From: a candidate division WOR-1 bacterium RIFOXYB2_FULL_46_45
Lineage (GTDB): Bacteria > Margulisbacteria > WOR-1 > XYC2-FULL-46-14
Assembly (NCBI GenBank): GCA_001771585.1
Contig: MEUE01000001.1
Coordinates: forward strand, 869,984-933,983
Length of the DNA stretch: 64,000 bases
Reading direction: 5' to 3'
Shown here: positions 1 to 6,460 of the stretch, one piece after another
How the letters are laid out: each line of letters opens with the position of its first letter
Position numbering within the stretch: position 1 is the stretch's first letter
The notes under the pieces: generated by a model
Told to the model about the DNA's origin: nothing
Seen by the model: the letters and a program-made list of their open reading frames with translations, nothing else
Database searches by the model: none
Program-made: the position numbers and the translations under genes

Positions 1-341
1 TGAAGAGACAAATCATCATCAAACACCGTATTCCCATGCAAAATAAACGACCCCACCCTTTCACACCTATAAGCTTCAGCGAAGCCCATCTGCCGGCCAT
101 AGGCTGGAAAAACGGTAATTCTTCTCTTAAGTTCGGGAGATAAACCCCTAAAAGGTTCGGCGGACAACAGTTTTGCTGGAGAAGTATGGTTAATGACAAC
201 ATATTTTCCGGTCCTCTCCAACTGCTCAAAATTAACATTTGAAAAGGGAGGGCCCTTAACTGCAACAACAGCACTGCGGGCAATGCTATAAACTCTTGCC
301 GGTATGCTTCTATAAGCCGCTCCGAAATCAATTGATCTCAT
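1..341 (-). CDS. Partial CDS, unknown protein (N-terminal 113 residues)
   Basis: An open reading frame starts with ATG at 341 and runs leftward off the window without a stop, so only the N-terminal 113 residues are visible. They begin MRSIDFGAAYRSIPARVY and include YVVINHTSPAKLL and, further on, TVFPAYGRQMGF. I recognise no domain, signal peptide or membrane segment. It lies 35 bases downstream of the TPR gene on the same strand, so the two are probably co-transcribed. The Shine-Dalgarno sequence is weak. The absence of stops over 341 bases and the operon position support a real gene; function is unknown. Confidence 0.6.
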   Translation of the reverse strand, partial: MRSIDFGAAYRSIPARVYSIARSAVVAVKGPPFSNVNFEQLERTGKYVVINHTSPAKLLSAEPFRGLSPELKRRITVFPAYGRQMGFAEAYRCERVGSFILHGNTVFDDDLSL

Positions 342-376
342 ATTCAACTATCATTTTTTAATTTTGGCTCATTTTT

Positions 377-814
377 TTATGGATAAGGTCGAACTTTATA
401 CCACGTACTTATAGGAGGGATCTCTATACCCTTTATTGCATCTTCCAGTTTACTTGTTGCCCGCCTATATTCCTTTAAAGCTAAAATCCCCTTATCCAAA
501 TCAGTTGCTATTTCAAAAGAATTCCTCGCCGTGGAAAGTTCTCTTTCCATTAATTGTGCCAACCCCAAATTAAACCATAAAACAGGAAGCTCATTGGGGA
601 ACTCGAGAGTGGCGTTATACAATATATTTTTGGCTTCTGTATAATTACCCGACATTAAGTATGCCAGCCCCAAATTATTTAATCTTGCTGCCGCAGGATA
701 ATTGCCCTTAAACAAAAAACGTAATCCTCTCTCTCCAAAGAACATAGAGTCAGGGAATTTCCTGGCTAATTTGCCCGAACATCTCGCTGGAATAAATCTG
801 GACACTTTTAACAT
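377..814 (-). CDS. Small tetratricopeptide-repeat (TPR) protein
   Basis: The 145-residue protein has two consecutive TPR-like helix pairs at about residues 43-72 and 77-106 (ARLNNLGLAYLMSGNYTEA, then LWFNLGLAQLMERELSTA). TPRs are protein-interaction scaffolds; the partner is not evident. The N-terminus is basic and has no signal peptide, so the protein is probably cytoplasmic. The start at 814 is supported by GGGAGG followed by TTGAAAA directly before ATG. It probably forms an operon with the partial gene ending the window on the left and is divergent from the aldolase at 914. Confidence in TPR identity is moderate because only two repeats are present. Confidence 0.75.
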   Translation of the reverse strand: MLKVSRFIPARCSGKLARKFPDSMFFGERGLRFLFKGNYPAAARLNNLGLAYLMSGNYTEAKNILYNATLEFPNELPVLWFNLGLAQLMERELSTARNSFEIATDLDKGILALKEYRRATSKLEDAIKGIEIPPISTWYKVRPYP

Positions 815-901
815 TTTTCAACCCTCCCAATTATTATCTTTGCGTTTTTCCAAAAATTTCAATGTTTTTTATACTGCCGCTCGGAGTAATAATTTTCATG
901 T

Positions 902-907
902 TATAAT
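902..907 (+). promoter_or_regulatory. -10 element placed for a leaderless mRNA
   Basis: A perfect TATAAT ends 6 bases before the ATG at 914, and no Shine-Dalgarno lies between them. Transcription would begin at or next to the start codon. No clear -35 is visible. Confidence 0.6.
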
Positions 908-913
908 ATAAAA

Positions 914-1870
914 ATGTACAGACCGCAAATCAAGGTTCTCGATTGCACCATCCGCGACGGCGGGCTTATCAATAACCACCAGTTTGAGGATAATTTCGTC
1001 CGCGCGGTTTATAAGGCATTATCCGAAGCCGGAGTCGATTATATCGAACTCGGCTACCAGGCCTCGACCAAATTCTTCTCTCCCGACAAGTTCGGCAAAT
1101 GGAAATTCTGTGACGAAGCCCACTTGAGAAAAATAACCGAAGGGATCGAATCCAAAAGCAAGCTCTCTACCATGGTTGATATTGGCAGGGTCATTTTGGA
1201 TGAGGTGAAGCCGAAAAAAGAGAGCGTAGTTGATATGATCCGGGTCGCCTGTTATGTCAAAGATATCGACAAGGCAATCGCGCACCTTAATGTATATAAC
1301 GATAAAGGCTATGAAACCACCGTCAATATCATGGCTATTTCAACCGCCCTGGCGCCGGACTTGGAAGAAGGGTTGGCAGAGCTCGCCTTGTCCCCGGTCA
1401 AAGCGGTTTATATTGTGGACAGCTACGGGGCCCTCTTTTCGGAGCAGGTCCATTTTCTGGTTGAGCTGGCAAAGAAGCATTTGAATCCGAAAGGAATTGA
1501 GGTCGGCTTTCACGCCCACAACAACCAGCAGCTCGGTTTTGCCAACACAATTGAAGCGATTCGAAAAGGCGCTAATTATATGGACGCGACAATCTACGGA
1601 ATCGGCCGCGCTGCCGGGAACTGCCCGCTGGAACTTCTGCTGGCTTTCCTCAAGAATCCAAAATTTAAACTTGATCCGATCCTAAAAATAATCGGGGAAG
1701 AGTTTCTTCCTTTGAGAGAAAAAATCGAATGGGGCTACATGATCCCCGACATGGTTACCGGAATCTTAAACCAGCACCCCAGAGCCGCTATCGCCTACCG
1801 TGGAAATAAAGAAAAAGTCGGCTTTGACGAATTTTACCGCTCGTTGTTGAATGACAGCGAATTGAGCTAG
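914..1870 (+). CDS. HMGL-like (DRE-TIM) aldolase-domain protein
   Basis: This 318-residue protein belongs to the DRE-TIM metallolyase group (HMG-CoA lyase, 4-hydroxy-2-oxovalerate aldolase, isopropylmalate synthase). Residues 10-17 read DCTIRDGG, the strand-1 motif holding the catalytic Arg and metal-binding Asp. GFHAHNNQ around residues 198-205 supplies the two metal-binding His residues (H200, H202), and YGIGRAAGNCPLE is the glycine-rich strand near the active site. The length suits a single TIM barrel without the LeuA regulatory domain. The exact substrate cannot be told; a pyruvate-type aldol cleavage or condensation is likely. It stands alone, with a TATAAT six bases upstream and no Shine-Dalgarno, so its mRNA is probably leaderless. 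Confidence 0.85.
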   Translation: MYRPQIKVLDCTIRDGGLINNHQFEDNFVRAVYKALSEAGVDYIELGYQASTKFFSPDKFGKWKFCDEAHLRKITEGIESKSKLSTMVDIGRVILDEVKPKKESVVDMIRVACYVKDIDKAIAHLNVYNDKGYETTVNIMAISTALAPDLEEGLAELALSPVKAVYIVDSYGALFSEQVHFLVELAKKHLNPKGIEVGFHAHNNQQLGFANTIEAIRKGANYMDATIYGIGRAAGNCPLELLLAFLKNPKFKLDPILKIIGEEFLPLREKIEWGYMIPDMVTGILNQHPRAAIAYRGNKEKVGFDEFYRSLLNDSELS

Positions 1871-1894
1871 GCGATCATCGGCGGCACCATCCTC

Positions 1895-1969
1895 TTGACA
1901 ATTATTATTTGCCATGTTAACCTATTTATACTTGGTTAACATAAGTTAATCAATCAGCTCTTAGTTAAC
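1895..1969 (+). promoter_or_regulatory. Promoter with GTTAAC operator array ahead of HTH/Doc-like operon
   Basis: TTGACA at 1895-1900 is followed 17 bases later by TAACCT (1918-1923), a weak -10. The palindrome GTTAAC occurs at 1916-1921, 1935-1940 and 1964-1969, with the variant GTTAAT at 1945-1950. Centre spacings are 19, 10 and 19 bases, about two, one and two helical turns. The sites overlap the presumed -10 and leader of the toxin-antitoxin-like operon, which fits autoregulation by the HTH protein encoded next. The binding itself is inferred. Confidence 0.6.
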
Positions 1970-1988
1970 ATCAAAAAAGGCGGTTTTT

Positions 1989-2246
1989 ATGGTAAAAAAA
2001 GAATATGCCTCAATCCCTGAACTGGCAAAAATACTTGGGATCAGCCGGATTGCCGTGTATAAAAAGGTAAAAAATGGCCAAATAAAAGCGGAAAAAATTG
2101 GCAGGAACTATGCCATTCCCCAAAAATATATCGCTGCCCTTATTGGAAAAGAGCTAGATGAAGAAGACAAAAAGAATATTGACCAAGCAATCAAAAAAAC
2201 CATTAAAGACTTTGGAGAAACGCTAAAACTATTAGGAAAGGAATAA
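1989..2246 (+). CDS. Helix-turn-helix protein, probable antitoxin/autoregulator
   Basis: The 85-residue protein has an excisionase/MerR-like HTH at about residues 6-52 (ASIPELAKILGISRIAVYKK, then KNGQIKAEKIGRNYAIP). Its C-terminus from about residue 57 is highly charged and Lys/Glu-rich, as in antitoxins that wrap a toxin. It overlaps the Doc-like gene by one base (TAATG), and AAAAGGCGG precedes its ATG. The GTTAAC array just upstream is a likely operator. Antitoxin function is inferred from arrangement and size; the HTH is visible in the sequence. It could instead be a plain regulator. Confidence 0.75.
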   Translation: MVKKEYASIPELAKILGISRIAVYKKVKNGQIKAEKIGRNYAIPQKYIAALIGKELDEEDKKNIDQAIKKTIKDFGETLKLLGKE

Positions 2247-2665
2247 TGAAGCAATTAACCGTTAAAGAGGTAGAATACCTGGCATACAGACTGGCAAAAG
2301 AACTGCTTTCTTATAATGAACCTATCCCCGATTTTGGAACCCGTTTCCCAAACATCCTGGAAAGCTGCCTGGCAACTCCGTTTCAAAGCTTTGGCGGAAA
2401 ATCCCTCTACCCATCTCTACTGGCAAAGGCCAGTATCCTGCTTTACTTGATGATAAAGAACCATCCTTTTCAAAATGAAAACAAACGGATCGCAATAACA
2501 ACCCTTTTGATTTTTTTGTTCAAAAACAATAAATGGCTGGAAGTCGAAACAAAAAAACTCTATGATTTTACCATGCATATTACAACCAGCCTTCCGGAAA
2601 TAAAAGATGAAACACTGCTGGCAATTGAAAAATTCCTGCAAATTCATTTGGTGGAGAAAAAATAA
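2246..2665 (+). CDS. Fic/Doc-family protein, probable toxin with altered motif
   Basis: This 139-residue protein is Doc-sized and carries a Fic-fold core at residues 73-81, H-P-F-Q-N-E-N-K-R, followed by the hydrophobic helix IAITTLLIF. The catalytic His (H73) and the N-K-R anion hole (79-81) are kept. The acidic position after the variable residue is Asn (N77), and the small Gly/Ala of the loop is Glu (E78). Family members modify target proteins with AMP or, for P1 Doc, phosphorylate EF-Tu. Because N77 replaces the usual metal-binding Asp/Glu, activity may be altered or lost. It is preceded by AAAGGAA and follows the HTH gene with a one-base overlap, the usual antitoxin-toxin order. Confidence 0.8.
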   Translation: MKQLTVKEVEYLAYRLAKELLSYNEPIPDFGTRFPNILESCLATPFQSFGGKSLYPSLLAKASILLYLMIKNHPFQNENKRIAITTLLIFLFKNNKWLEVETKKLYDFTMHITTSLPEIKDETLLAIEKFLQIHLVEKK

Positions 2666-3232
2666 ATGATCATCGGCATAATCCGCGGCGCAAACACCGA
2701 TAACATTGAGAAAATAGTCGAAGCCGGTTTTGGCGGCGGACTAGACAAGATCGAAATTGCCTTAAATTCTACCGATGCGCTTGAGCAAATTGAATTAGTT
2801 TCTAAAAAACACAAAATCGGAGCTGGAACTGTTCTTAATTTAGAAGACTGTAAAAAAGCACTCAAGGCCGGGGCTAAGTTTATCGTCTCCCCCATTGCCG
2901 ACCCTGAAACAATAAAATATTGCGTGAAAAATAAGATTGAAGTCTACCCCTGCGGAGTAACCCCAAACGAAGTCTATACTGCCTGGAAGCTCGGGGCTAC
3001 TATGGTAAAAATATTTCCGGTAAAAAATTTCGGCGGGCCGTCATATATCAAAGAATTAAAAGGGCCCTTTAACGATGTTAAGCTTCTCGCCTGCGGAGGG
3101 GTGCGGCCGGACAATATTAAGGAATATTTTGAGGCCGGCGCAGATGCGGTTGCGGTTGGGGGAACAATTTTTTCTTCGATGGATCCGGAGAAAATTAAAA
3201 AAGAGGCAAAAGAGTTTAGTTCATCGACATAG
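2666..3232 (+). CDS. eda: KDPG/KHG-family aldolase
   Basis: The 188-residue protein matches 2-dehydro-3-deoxy-phosphogluconate/4-hydroxy-2-oxoglutarate aldolases. The N-terminal IIRG gives the phosphate-contacting Arg, KIEIAL holds the catalytic Glu (E30), GAGTVL follows, and VKIFP contains the Schiff-base Lys (K115). The C-terminal ACGGVRPDN and AVAVGGTIF form the phosphate site. It would cleave KDPG or KHG to pyruvate plus glyceraldehyde 3-phosphate or glyoxylate. The ATG directly abuts the stop of the Doc-like gene and GGTGGAG lies 10 bases upstream, so it is read from the toxin-antitoxin-like operon, an odd partnership. Its 3' end overlaps the convergent FkbM gene by 17 bases. No Entner-Doudoroff dehydratase is nearby, so the physiological substrate is uncertain. 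Confidence 0.88.
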   Translation: MIIGIIRGANTDNIEKIVEAGFGGGLDKIEIALNSTDALEQIELVSKKHKIGAGTVLNLEDCKKALKAGAKFIVSPIADPETIKYCVKNKIEVYPCGVTPNEVYTAWKLGATMVKIFPVKNFGGPSYIKELKGPFNDVKLLACGGVRPDNIKEYFEAGADAVAVGGTIFSSMDPEKIKKEAKEFSSST

Positions 3233-4037
3233 AAAGAGAACATCCCGCTGGGACAATCCTCTCAACTCCCCTTTTGGCGTATATAAAACCAAATCCCGGT
3301 TTCTTGTCTTCTTTAATCCAAACTGTAAATCCCGCACGGCGAAGTCTCTTTGCAATTTCTACATGAGAAAGACAGGATAAATGGTTATGAAACTCGATTA
3401 CTATTTTGTCTATTCTGCTCAACGTCTCTTCATCCAAATTACCAAATATTAATCCCTCCGCCCCTTCGCAATCCATTTTTAGAAAATTAATTCTCTCTAT
3501 ATTGTTTCCCCTTAAGATATCTTTTAGCGTAGTTGTTTCTACCTCTACGCTCCCTCTCCCCTCCGCAATCCGATCAGAAACAGAATGACCAAGACAGGTA
3601 GAACTAATATGAATTCTCTGTAAACCCCTTTCCCCCGTGACCGCTAAAGGAAAGAGATTCGTCGGTTGACGACCGTTTACGTTTTTTCTTAACATTGCAA
3701 AATTATCTTTAATTGGTTCAAAGGCAATGATTTTACCTTTTGTTTTCATGGCAGCATACAATGTAAATATTCCTACGTTTGCCCCAATATCAACAACAAC
3801 ATCATTTGGTCCGATTTCAAAACCAGGAGGACAGTAAACCTGATCAACAAAAATTTCTCTGACTTCTCCCAAAAAAGCCGGATCCGGGACAGAATAAATC
3901 CTATTCCCCCCTAAGCGTGGGACTGCCGTAGTAGGAGTATCCCTCAATAATTTGGCTGCCAGAATACCATCCCAATTTTTAAATGATCTAACTAATCTTA
4001 CTGCGCTTATACCTTTTCCAATAATAGCCGCTAGCAT
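3216..4037 (-). CDS. FkbM-family SAM-dependent methyltransferase
   Basis: The 273-residue protein has a class I methyltransferase domain. VVDIGANVGIFTLY (about residues 81-94) is SAM motif I, IIAFEPIKDNF follows as the acidic strand-2 motif, and LKMDCEGAE is the FkbM-typical motif after strand 4. FkbM proteins O-methylate sugars or polyketides, in bacteria often surface glycans. About 80 N-terminal residues precede the domain. The gene lies 35 bases after a Cys-cluster gene on the same strand and overlaps the KDPG aldolase gene tail to tail. The substrate is unknown; a glycan modification role is an inference from family. Confidence 0.85.
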   Translation of the reverse strand: MLAAIIGKGISAVRLVRSFKNWDGILAAKLLRDTPTTAVPRLGGNRIYSVPDPAFLGEVREIFVDQVYCPPGFEIGPNDVVVDIGANVGIFTLYAAMKTKGKIIAFEPIKDNFAMLRKNVNGRQPTNLFPLAVTGERGLQRIHISSTCLGHSVSDRIAEGRGSVEVETTTLKDILRGNNIERINFLKMDCEGAEGLIFGNLDEETLSRIDKIVIEFHNHLSCLSHVEIAKRLRRAGFTVWIKEDKKPGFGFIYAKRGVERIVPAGCSLSMSMN

Positions 4038-4072
4038 AATTATTTATCCCAATAAATGGATAGAAATTTCAT

Positions 4073-4468
4073 TCAATCTTCCGCATAATACCCGCACCCC
4101 GGCAGAAAGACCGGCTTTTTAAAGTAATCCAACAGCGGATAATTGCGGCAAATAGAGGGACGCCAGAAATAATTTTTGCATTTCCCGTCTTCCCCGCGAT
4201 GATAACAGGAAAACACCAAATCTTGATGTTCAAAATCGATCTCAATCAGATAAAAATCAAAAAGCCATGAAATCCAGCGGATAACAAGTTCGGTAAAAAA
4301 TTTTGAGGACAAAAAAGCCGGCGCGATTTTCATCCGGATCTCCCGACAGCAGTTTCCGCACATTTTGCATCGGCCGGTAATTTTGTGGCGGGTCGGAAAA
4401 AGGGACTTGAGCCCCATCGTCACAAAATTGTCCAAAAGGACCAAAAGCATTATGCCTCTTTTCAACAT
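4073..4468 (-). CDS. YkgJ-type cysteine-cluster protein (zinc/iron-chelating domain)
   Basis: The 131-residue protein contains CKMCGNCCREI (residues 34-44) and later single Cys residues in FSCYHR, KCKNYF, ICRNYP and LPGCGYY. This is the pattern of the YkgJ/Fe-S-cluster-like family, which is thought to bind zinc or iron and whose function is unsettled. The N-terminal residues 4-18 are hydrophobic but short and may be a weak anchor. TAGAAT ends 9 bases before the ATG at 4468, with AAGAAG in between. It is first in a leftward pair with the FkbM methyltransferase. Confidence 0.8.
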   Translation of the reverse strand: MLKRGIMLLVLLDNFVTMGLKSLFPTRHKITGRCKMCGNCCREIRMKIAPAFLSSKFFTELVIRWISWLFDFYLIEIDFEHQDLVFSCYHRGEDGKCKNYFWRPSICRNYPLLDYFKKPVFLPGCGYYAED

Positions 4469-4536
4469 CTTCTTTTTATTCTATATCATTTAGTGTGAAA
4501 TTTCCCTGAATAATGTAAGATATATAGGTGGGAAGG

Positions 4537-4570
4537 GAATCAGGATATCAGAACATCGGAATATCAGAGA
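4537..4570. repeat. ATCAG-word repeat tract
   Basis: The tract is built from repeats of the words ATCAGGAT, ATCAGAAC and ATATCAGAG with small changes. The same type of word (CTGAT on this strand) recurs at 13741-13778 and 31364-31402. Confidence 0.55.
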
Positions 4571-4592
4571 AGCGAGGCAGGGGAGGTACAAT

Positions 4593-4901
4593 ATGCAAAA
4601 CCTGTATTACCTAGACCATATAAAGATCGTAAAAAAAGAAGACGGCTCTCCTCTTTTAAGAGGGGCCTTTCACCTGTTTGACCATCACGATGAAATTAAG
4701 CGGTTTCTGCTCCTAAAGCGGCTCGTCCCTTCGATCTCCCATACCGACTTCAAAGAGATCGATTTTCTGCGCCCGGTGATTTATATAGACCATCCCGCCG
4801 AATCCTTCACGGAGGCGGAAATTGAAAAGATCAAGCTGGAGCTGTGGCAAAGCTTCGGTCGTTTTTTTCGGGAGAAGCTGTCGGCTGTAAGTAAAGTGTG
4901 A
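4593..4901 (+). CDS. Hypothetical protein, 102 residues
   Basis: An ATG at 4593 is preceded by a strong GGGGAGG, which supports translation. The product is hydrophilic, with HLFDHHDEIKRF and a C-terminal helix (TEAEIEKIKLELWQSFGRFF). There is no signal peptide or membrane segment. I recognise no family. It stands alone between the divergent YkgJ-type gene and tRNA-Gln, and a short-word repeat tract made of ATCAG/ATATCAG units (4537-4570) lies just before the ribosome-binding site. Confidence 0.6.
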   Translation: MQNLYYLDHIKIVKKEDGSPLLRGAFHLFDHHDEIKRFLLLKRLVPSISHTDFKEIDFLRPVIYIDHPAESFTEAEIEKIKLELWQSFGRFFREKLSAVSKV

Positions 4902-5001
4902 GTGTGAGTTTGAGTTCTTAGTCTTGAGCTCAATCCGATTGTCCTCGTTCTTGTCCTTGTCCTAATTTTCGAACAAGAAGAACGAGAACAAGGACGAGGC
5001 A
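4893..5001. repeat. Short-word repeats forming an imperfect inverted repeat
   Basis: From 4893 GTGTGAG and GTTTGAG words are repeated. From about 4942 CCTCGTTCTTGTCC-type words are mirrored after a short AT-rich centre by GAACAAGAAG and AACGAGAACAAGGACGAGG, ending at 5000. The two arms are imperfect complements made from the same words. There is no gene in this stretch apart from the end of the 102-residue protein and the tRNA that follows. Confidence 0.6.
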
Positions 5002-5027
5002 AAATTTTCTCACTCTGTTCGAAAATT

Positions 5028-5098
5028 TTGGGGGACAGGGACTTGAACCCCGATTCTCGCCTCCAAAGGGCGGTGTCCTACCATTAGACGATCCCCCA
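5028..5098 (-). tRNA. tRNA-Gln (anticodon TTG)
   Basis: Read on the minus strand, the 7-bp acceptor stem TGGGGGA/TCCCCCA closes a cloverleaf with a short D arm (GTC TAATGGTAG GAC), an anticodon loop CTTTGGA giving anticodon TTG, and a T arm with loop TTCAAGT. The U1-A72 pair is typical of bacterial tRNA-Gln. The first anticodon-stem pair would be a C-A mismatch. The 3' CCA is not encoded; the bases after the discriminator are AAA. Confidence 0.9.
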
Positions 5099-5102
5099 CC
5101 TC

Positions 5103-5156
5103 GTCCCGCTATCGCGGGACTCGGAATGACAAATTTCAAATGACAAATGTCAAATT
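5103..5156. repeat. Hairpin and CAAAT-word repeats next to tRNA-Gln
   Basis: GTCCCGC (5103-5109) pairs with GCGGGAC (5114-5120) across a 4-base loop. It is followed by AATGACAAATTTCAAATGAC-type words repeated to about 5156. It lies just 5' of the tRNA on its strand and contains no obvious promoter. Confidence 0.5.
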
Positions 5157-5163
5157 AATTATA

Positions 5164-5646
5164 TCAGAATTTCAGGAATTTGACGTCGTTATAGCCGCGG
5201 GGCTTGGGTTGTTGCCGCGGAGGCGCCGGCGGCGGCTGAGGAATAATATGCGGAGGGACCATCCGATGCTCCGGTTCTTTTCTTGTCTCAATCCGTTGCG
5301 GTAAAATCGGCTTATATTCGACTTTAGGAATCGGCATGATCGGCAGCTGTTCCGGCTGCGGTTGCTCCGCTTTAAAAACCAAATCTCCCTCTTTCGCCTT
5401 TTTCGAAATCTTGAGCCCGATCTCGGAACCCTTGCGGGCTCCCAAAATGGTCTTGTGGTTGACCTGCATCGAATCTACTTTCTGCGTGAATTCCCCCTCT
5501 CCGGTGCGGATCAAAATGTGGTCGCCGGCCTTGAGCGGGGCGGAAAGTTTGACTACCGCGACATTAATTTTTCCAAAGTAGTGCGTGATTTTACCAATCG
5601 GCTTTGGTCCGCTAGCTTTTTTCTTTTTCGCCGGAGGTTTCTTCAT
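5164..5646 (-). CDS. Translation-factor beta-barrel (EF-Tu domain 2-like) protein with Pro-rich tail
   Basis: The 160-residue protein begins with a Lys-rich segment. Residues about 15-95 resemble the second, beta-barrel domain of elongation factors (IGKITHYFGKINVAVVKLSAPLK, interrupted by AGDHILIRTG and GSEIGLKI). From about residue 96 it is rich in Pro and Gln. There is no GTPase domain. Similar stand-alone proteins are annotated as elongation-factor-like; their function is unknown, and an RNA or ribosome contact is only a guess. It overlaps the 3' end of the GlmU-like gene by 35 bases and is the last gene of the leftward apbE-ackA operon. Confidence 0.7.
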   Translation of the reverse strand: MKKPPAKKKKASGPKPIGKITHYFGKINVAVVKLSAPLKAGDHILIRTGEGEFTQKVDSMQVNHKTILGARKGSEIGLKISKKAKEGDLVFKAEQPQPEQLPIMPIPKVEYKPILPQRIETRKEPEHRMVPPHIIPQPPPAPPRQQPKPRGYNDVKFLKF

Positions 5647-6460
5647 AAATTTTCTCCATCAGTTTAGCATAATCCGCCGAAAAAGGAACTCCGCGGCGGG
5701 CCATCATCGCTTTGGCGGTCTCTTTCGCCTTTTGAAGATCAACTCTCCCCCCCTTGCCCCCCCACGAAAAAGAAGGGACAAACTTGGTGACCGGAAGGGC
5801 TCCAAAAATATTCGCGAAAACGCCAACCACCGCTCCGGTATAAATCAGCGTCCCGATCGCCGTCTTGGCGTGATCACCGATAAAACAACCGACAAAGGTT
5901 TCCCCTGTATCAATCCCCTCTCCGTTGATTACAACTTTAACCGAACTATAATTGTTTTTTAAATTTGAATTAGTGGTTCCGGCCCCCAAATTGACCCACT
6001 CCCCGATGTACGAGTGCCCGATAAAACCGTAATGTCCCTTGTTGGTGTAATCGAGAATGACCGAATGGACCAGCTCCCCCGCGATGCGGCAATGTTTTCC
6101 GACATAAAGCGGCCCGCGGAGAAACGACTGCGGATGGACAATTGTCCCTTCTCCGATAAAGATCGGACCAAACGTCGCGTCAAGAACCGCACAGGCGCCG
6201 ATTTGAGCCCCTTTGGCAATATGGATCTTTTTCGGCTTGATCAGTACCGCCGATTTGTGGATTGTCCCGTTTTTTTTCGGCTTGATGATCTTAAAATCCG
6301 CTTCCAGCTCCTCTTTTAATGAGGAGACAAGATCCCACGGATATTTGATCTCTTTGATTAATCTCTTTTTTTCTTTGATCGGCCGCGCTCCGCAAATCAA
6401 ATCGCCAAAAGACCGCATGTATGTTAGGGGAAGCAGGTTCTTTCTTTTTTCTTCGCTCAT
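5612..6460 (-). CDS. GlmU-like left-handed beta-helix protein lacking most of the nucleotidyltransferase domain
   Basis: The 282-residue protein resembles the Bacteroidota-type GlmU/sugar nucleotidyltransferase, but shortened. Residues 8-35 (NLLPLTYMRSFGDLICGARP) match the N-terminal edge of those proteins. The sequence then passes quickly to YPWDLVSSLKEELEADF, which normally follows the catalytic nucleotidyl domain, and to hexapeptide repeats (about 65-235). Residues about 150-165 (HSYIGEWVNLGAGTTNSNL) form the GlmU-like acyltransferase core. The catalytic pyrophosphorylase core seems to be missing, so an acyltransferase or binding role is likelier than nucleotide-sugar synthesis. Its ATG overlaps the ackA stop (ATGA), so translation is coupled to ackA. 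Confidence 0.75.
   Translation of the reverse strand: MSEEKRKNLLPLTYMRSFGDLICGARPIKEKKRLIKEIKYPWDLVSSLKEELEADFKIIKPKKNGTIHKSAVLIKPKKIHIAKGAQIGACAVLDATFGPIFIGEGTIVHPQSFLRGPLYVGKHCRIAGELVHSVILDYTNKGHYGFIGHSYIGEWVNLGAGTTNSNLKNNYSSVKVVINGEGIDTGETFVGCFIGDHAKTAIGTLIYTGAVVGVFANIFGALPVTKFVPSFSWGGKGGRVDLQKAKETAKAMMARRGVPFSADYAKLMEKIYEETSGEKEKS

Noticed and set aside
4930-5139. Minus-strand open frame of 69 codons through the repeat tract and tRNA-Gln
   Set aside because: It runs through the tRNA and word repeats, has no ribosome-binding site and a low-complexity product (Arg-Thr and Leu-Val runs).
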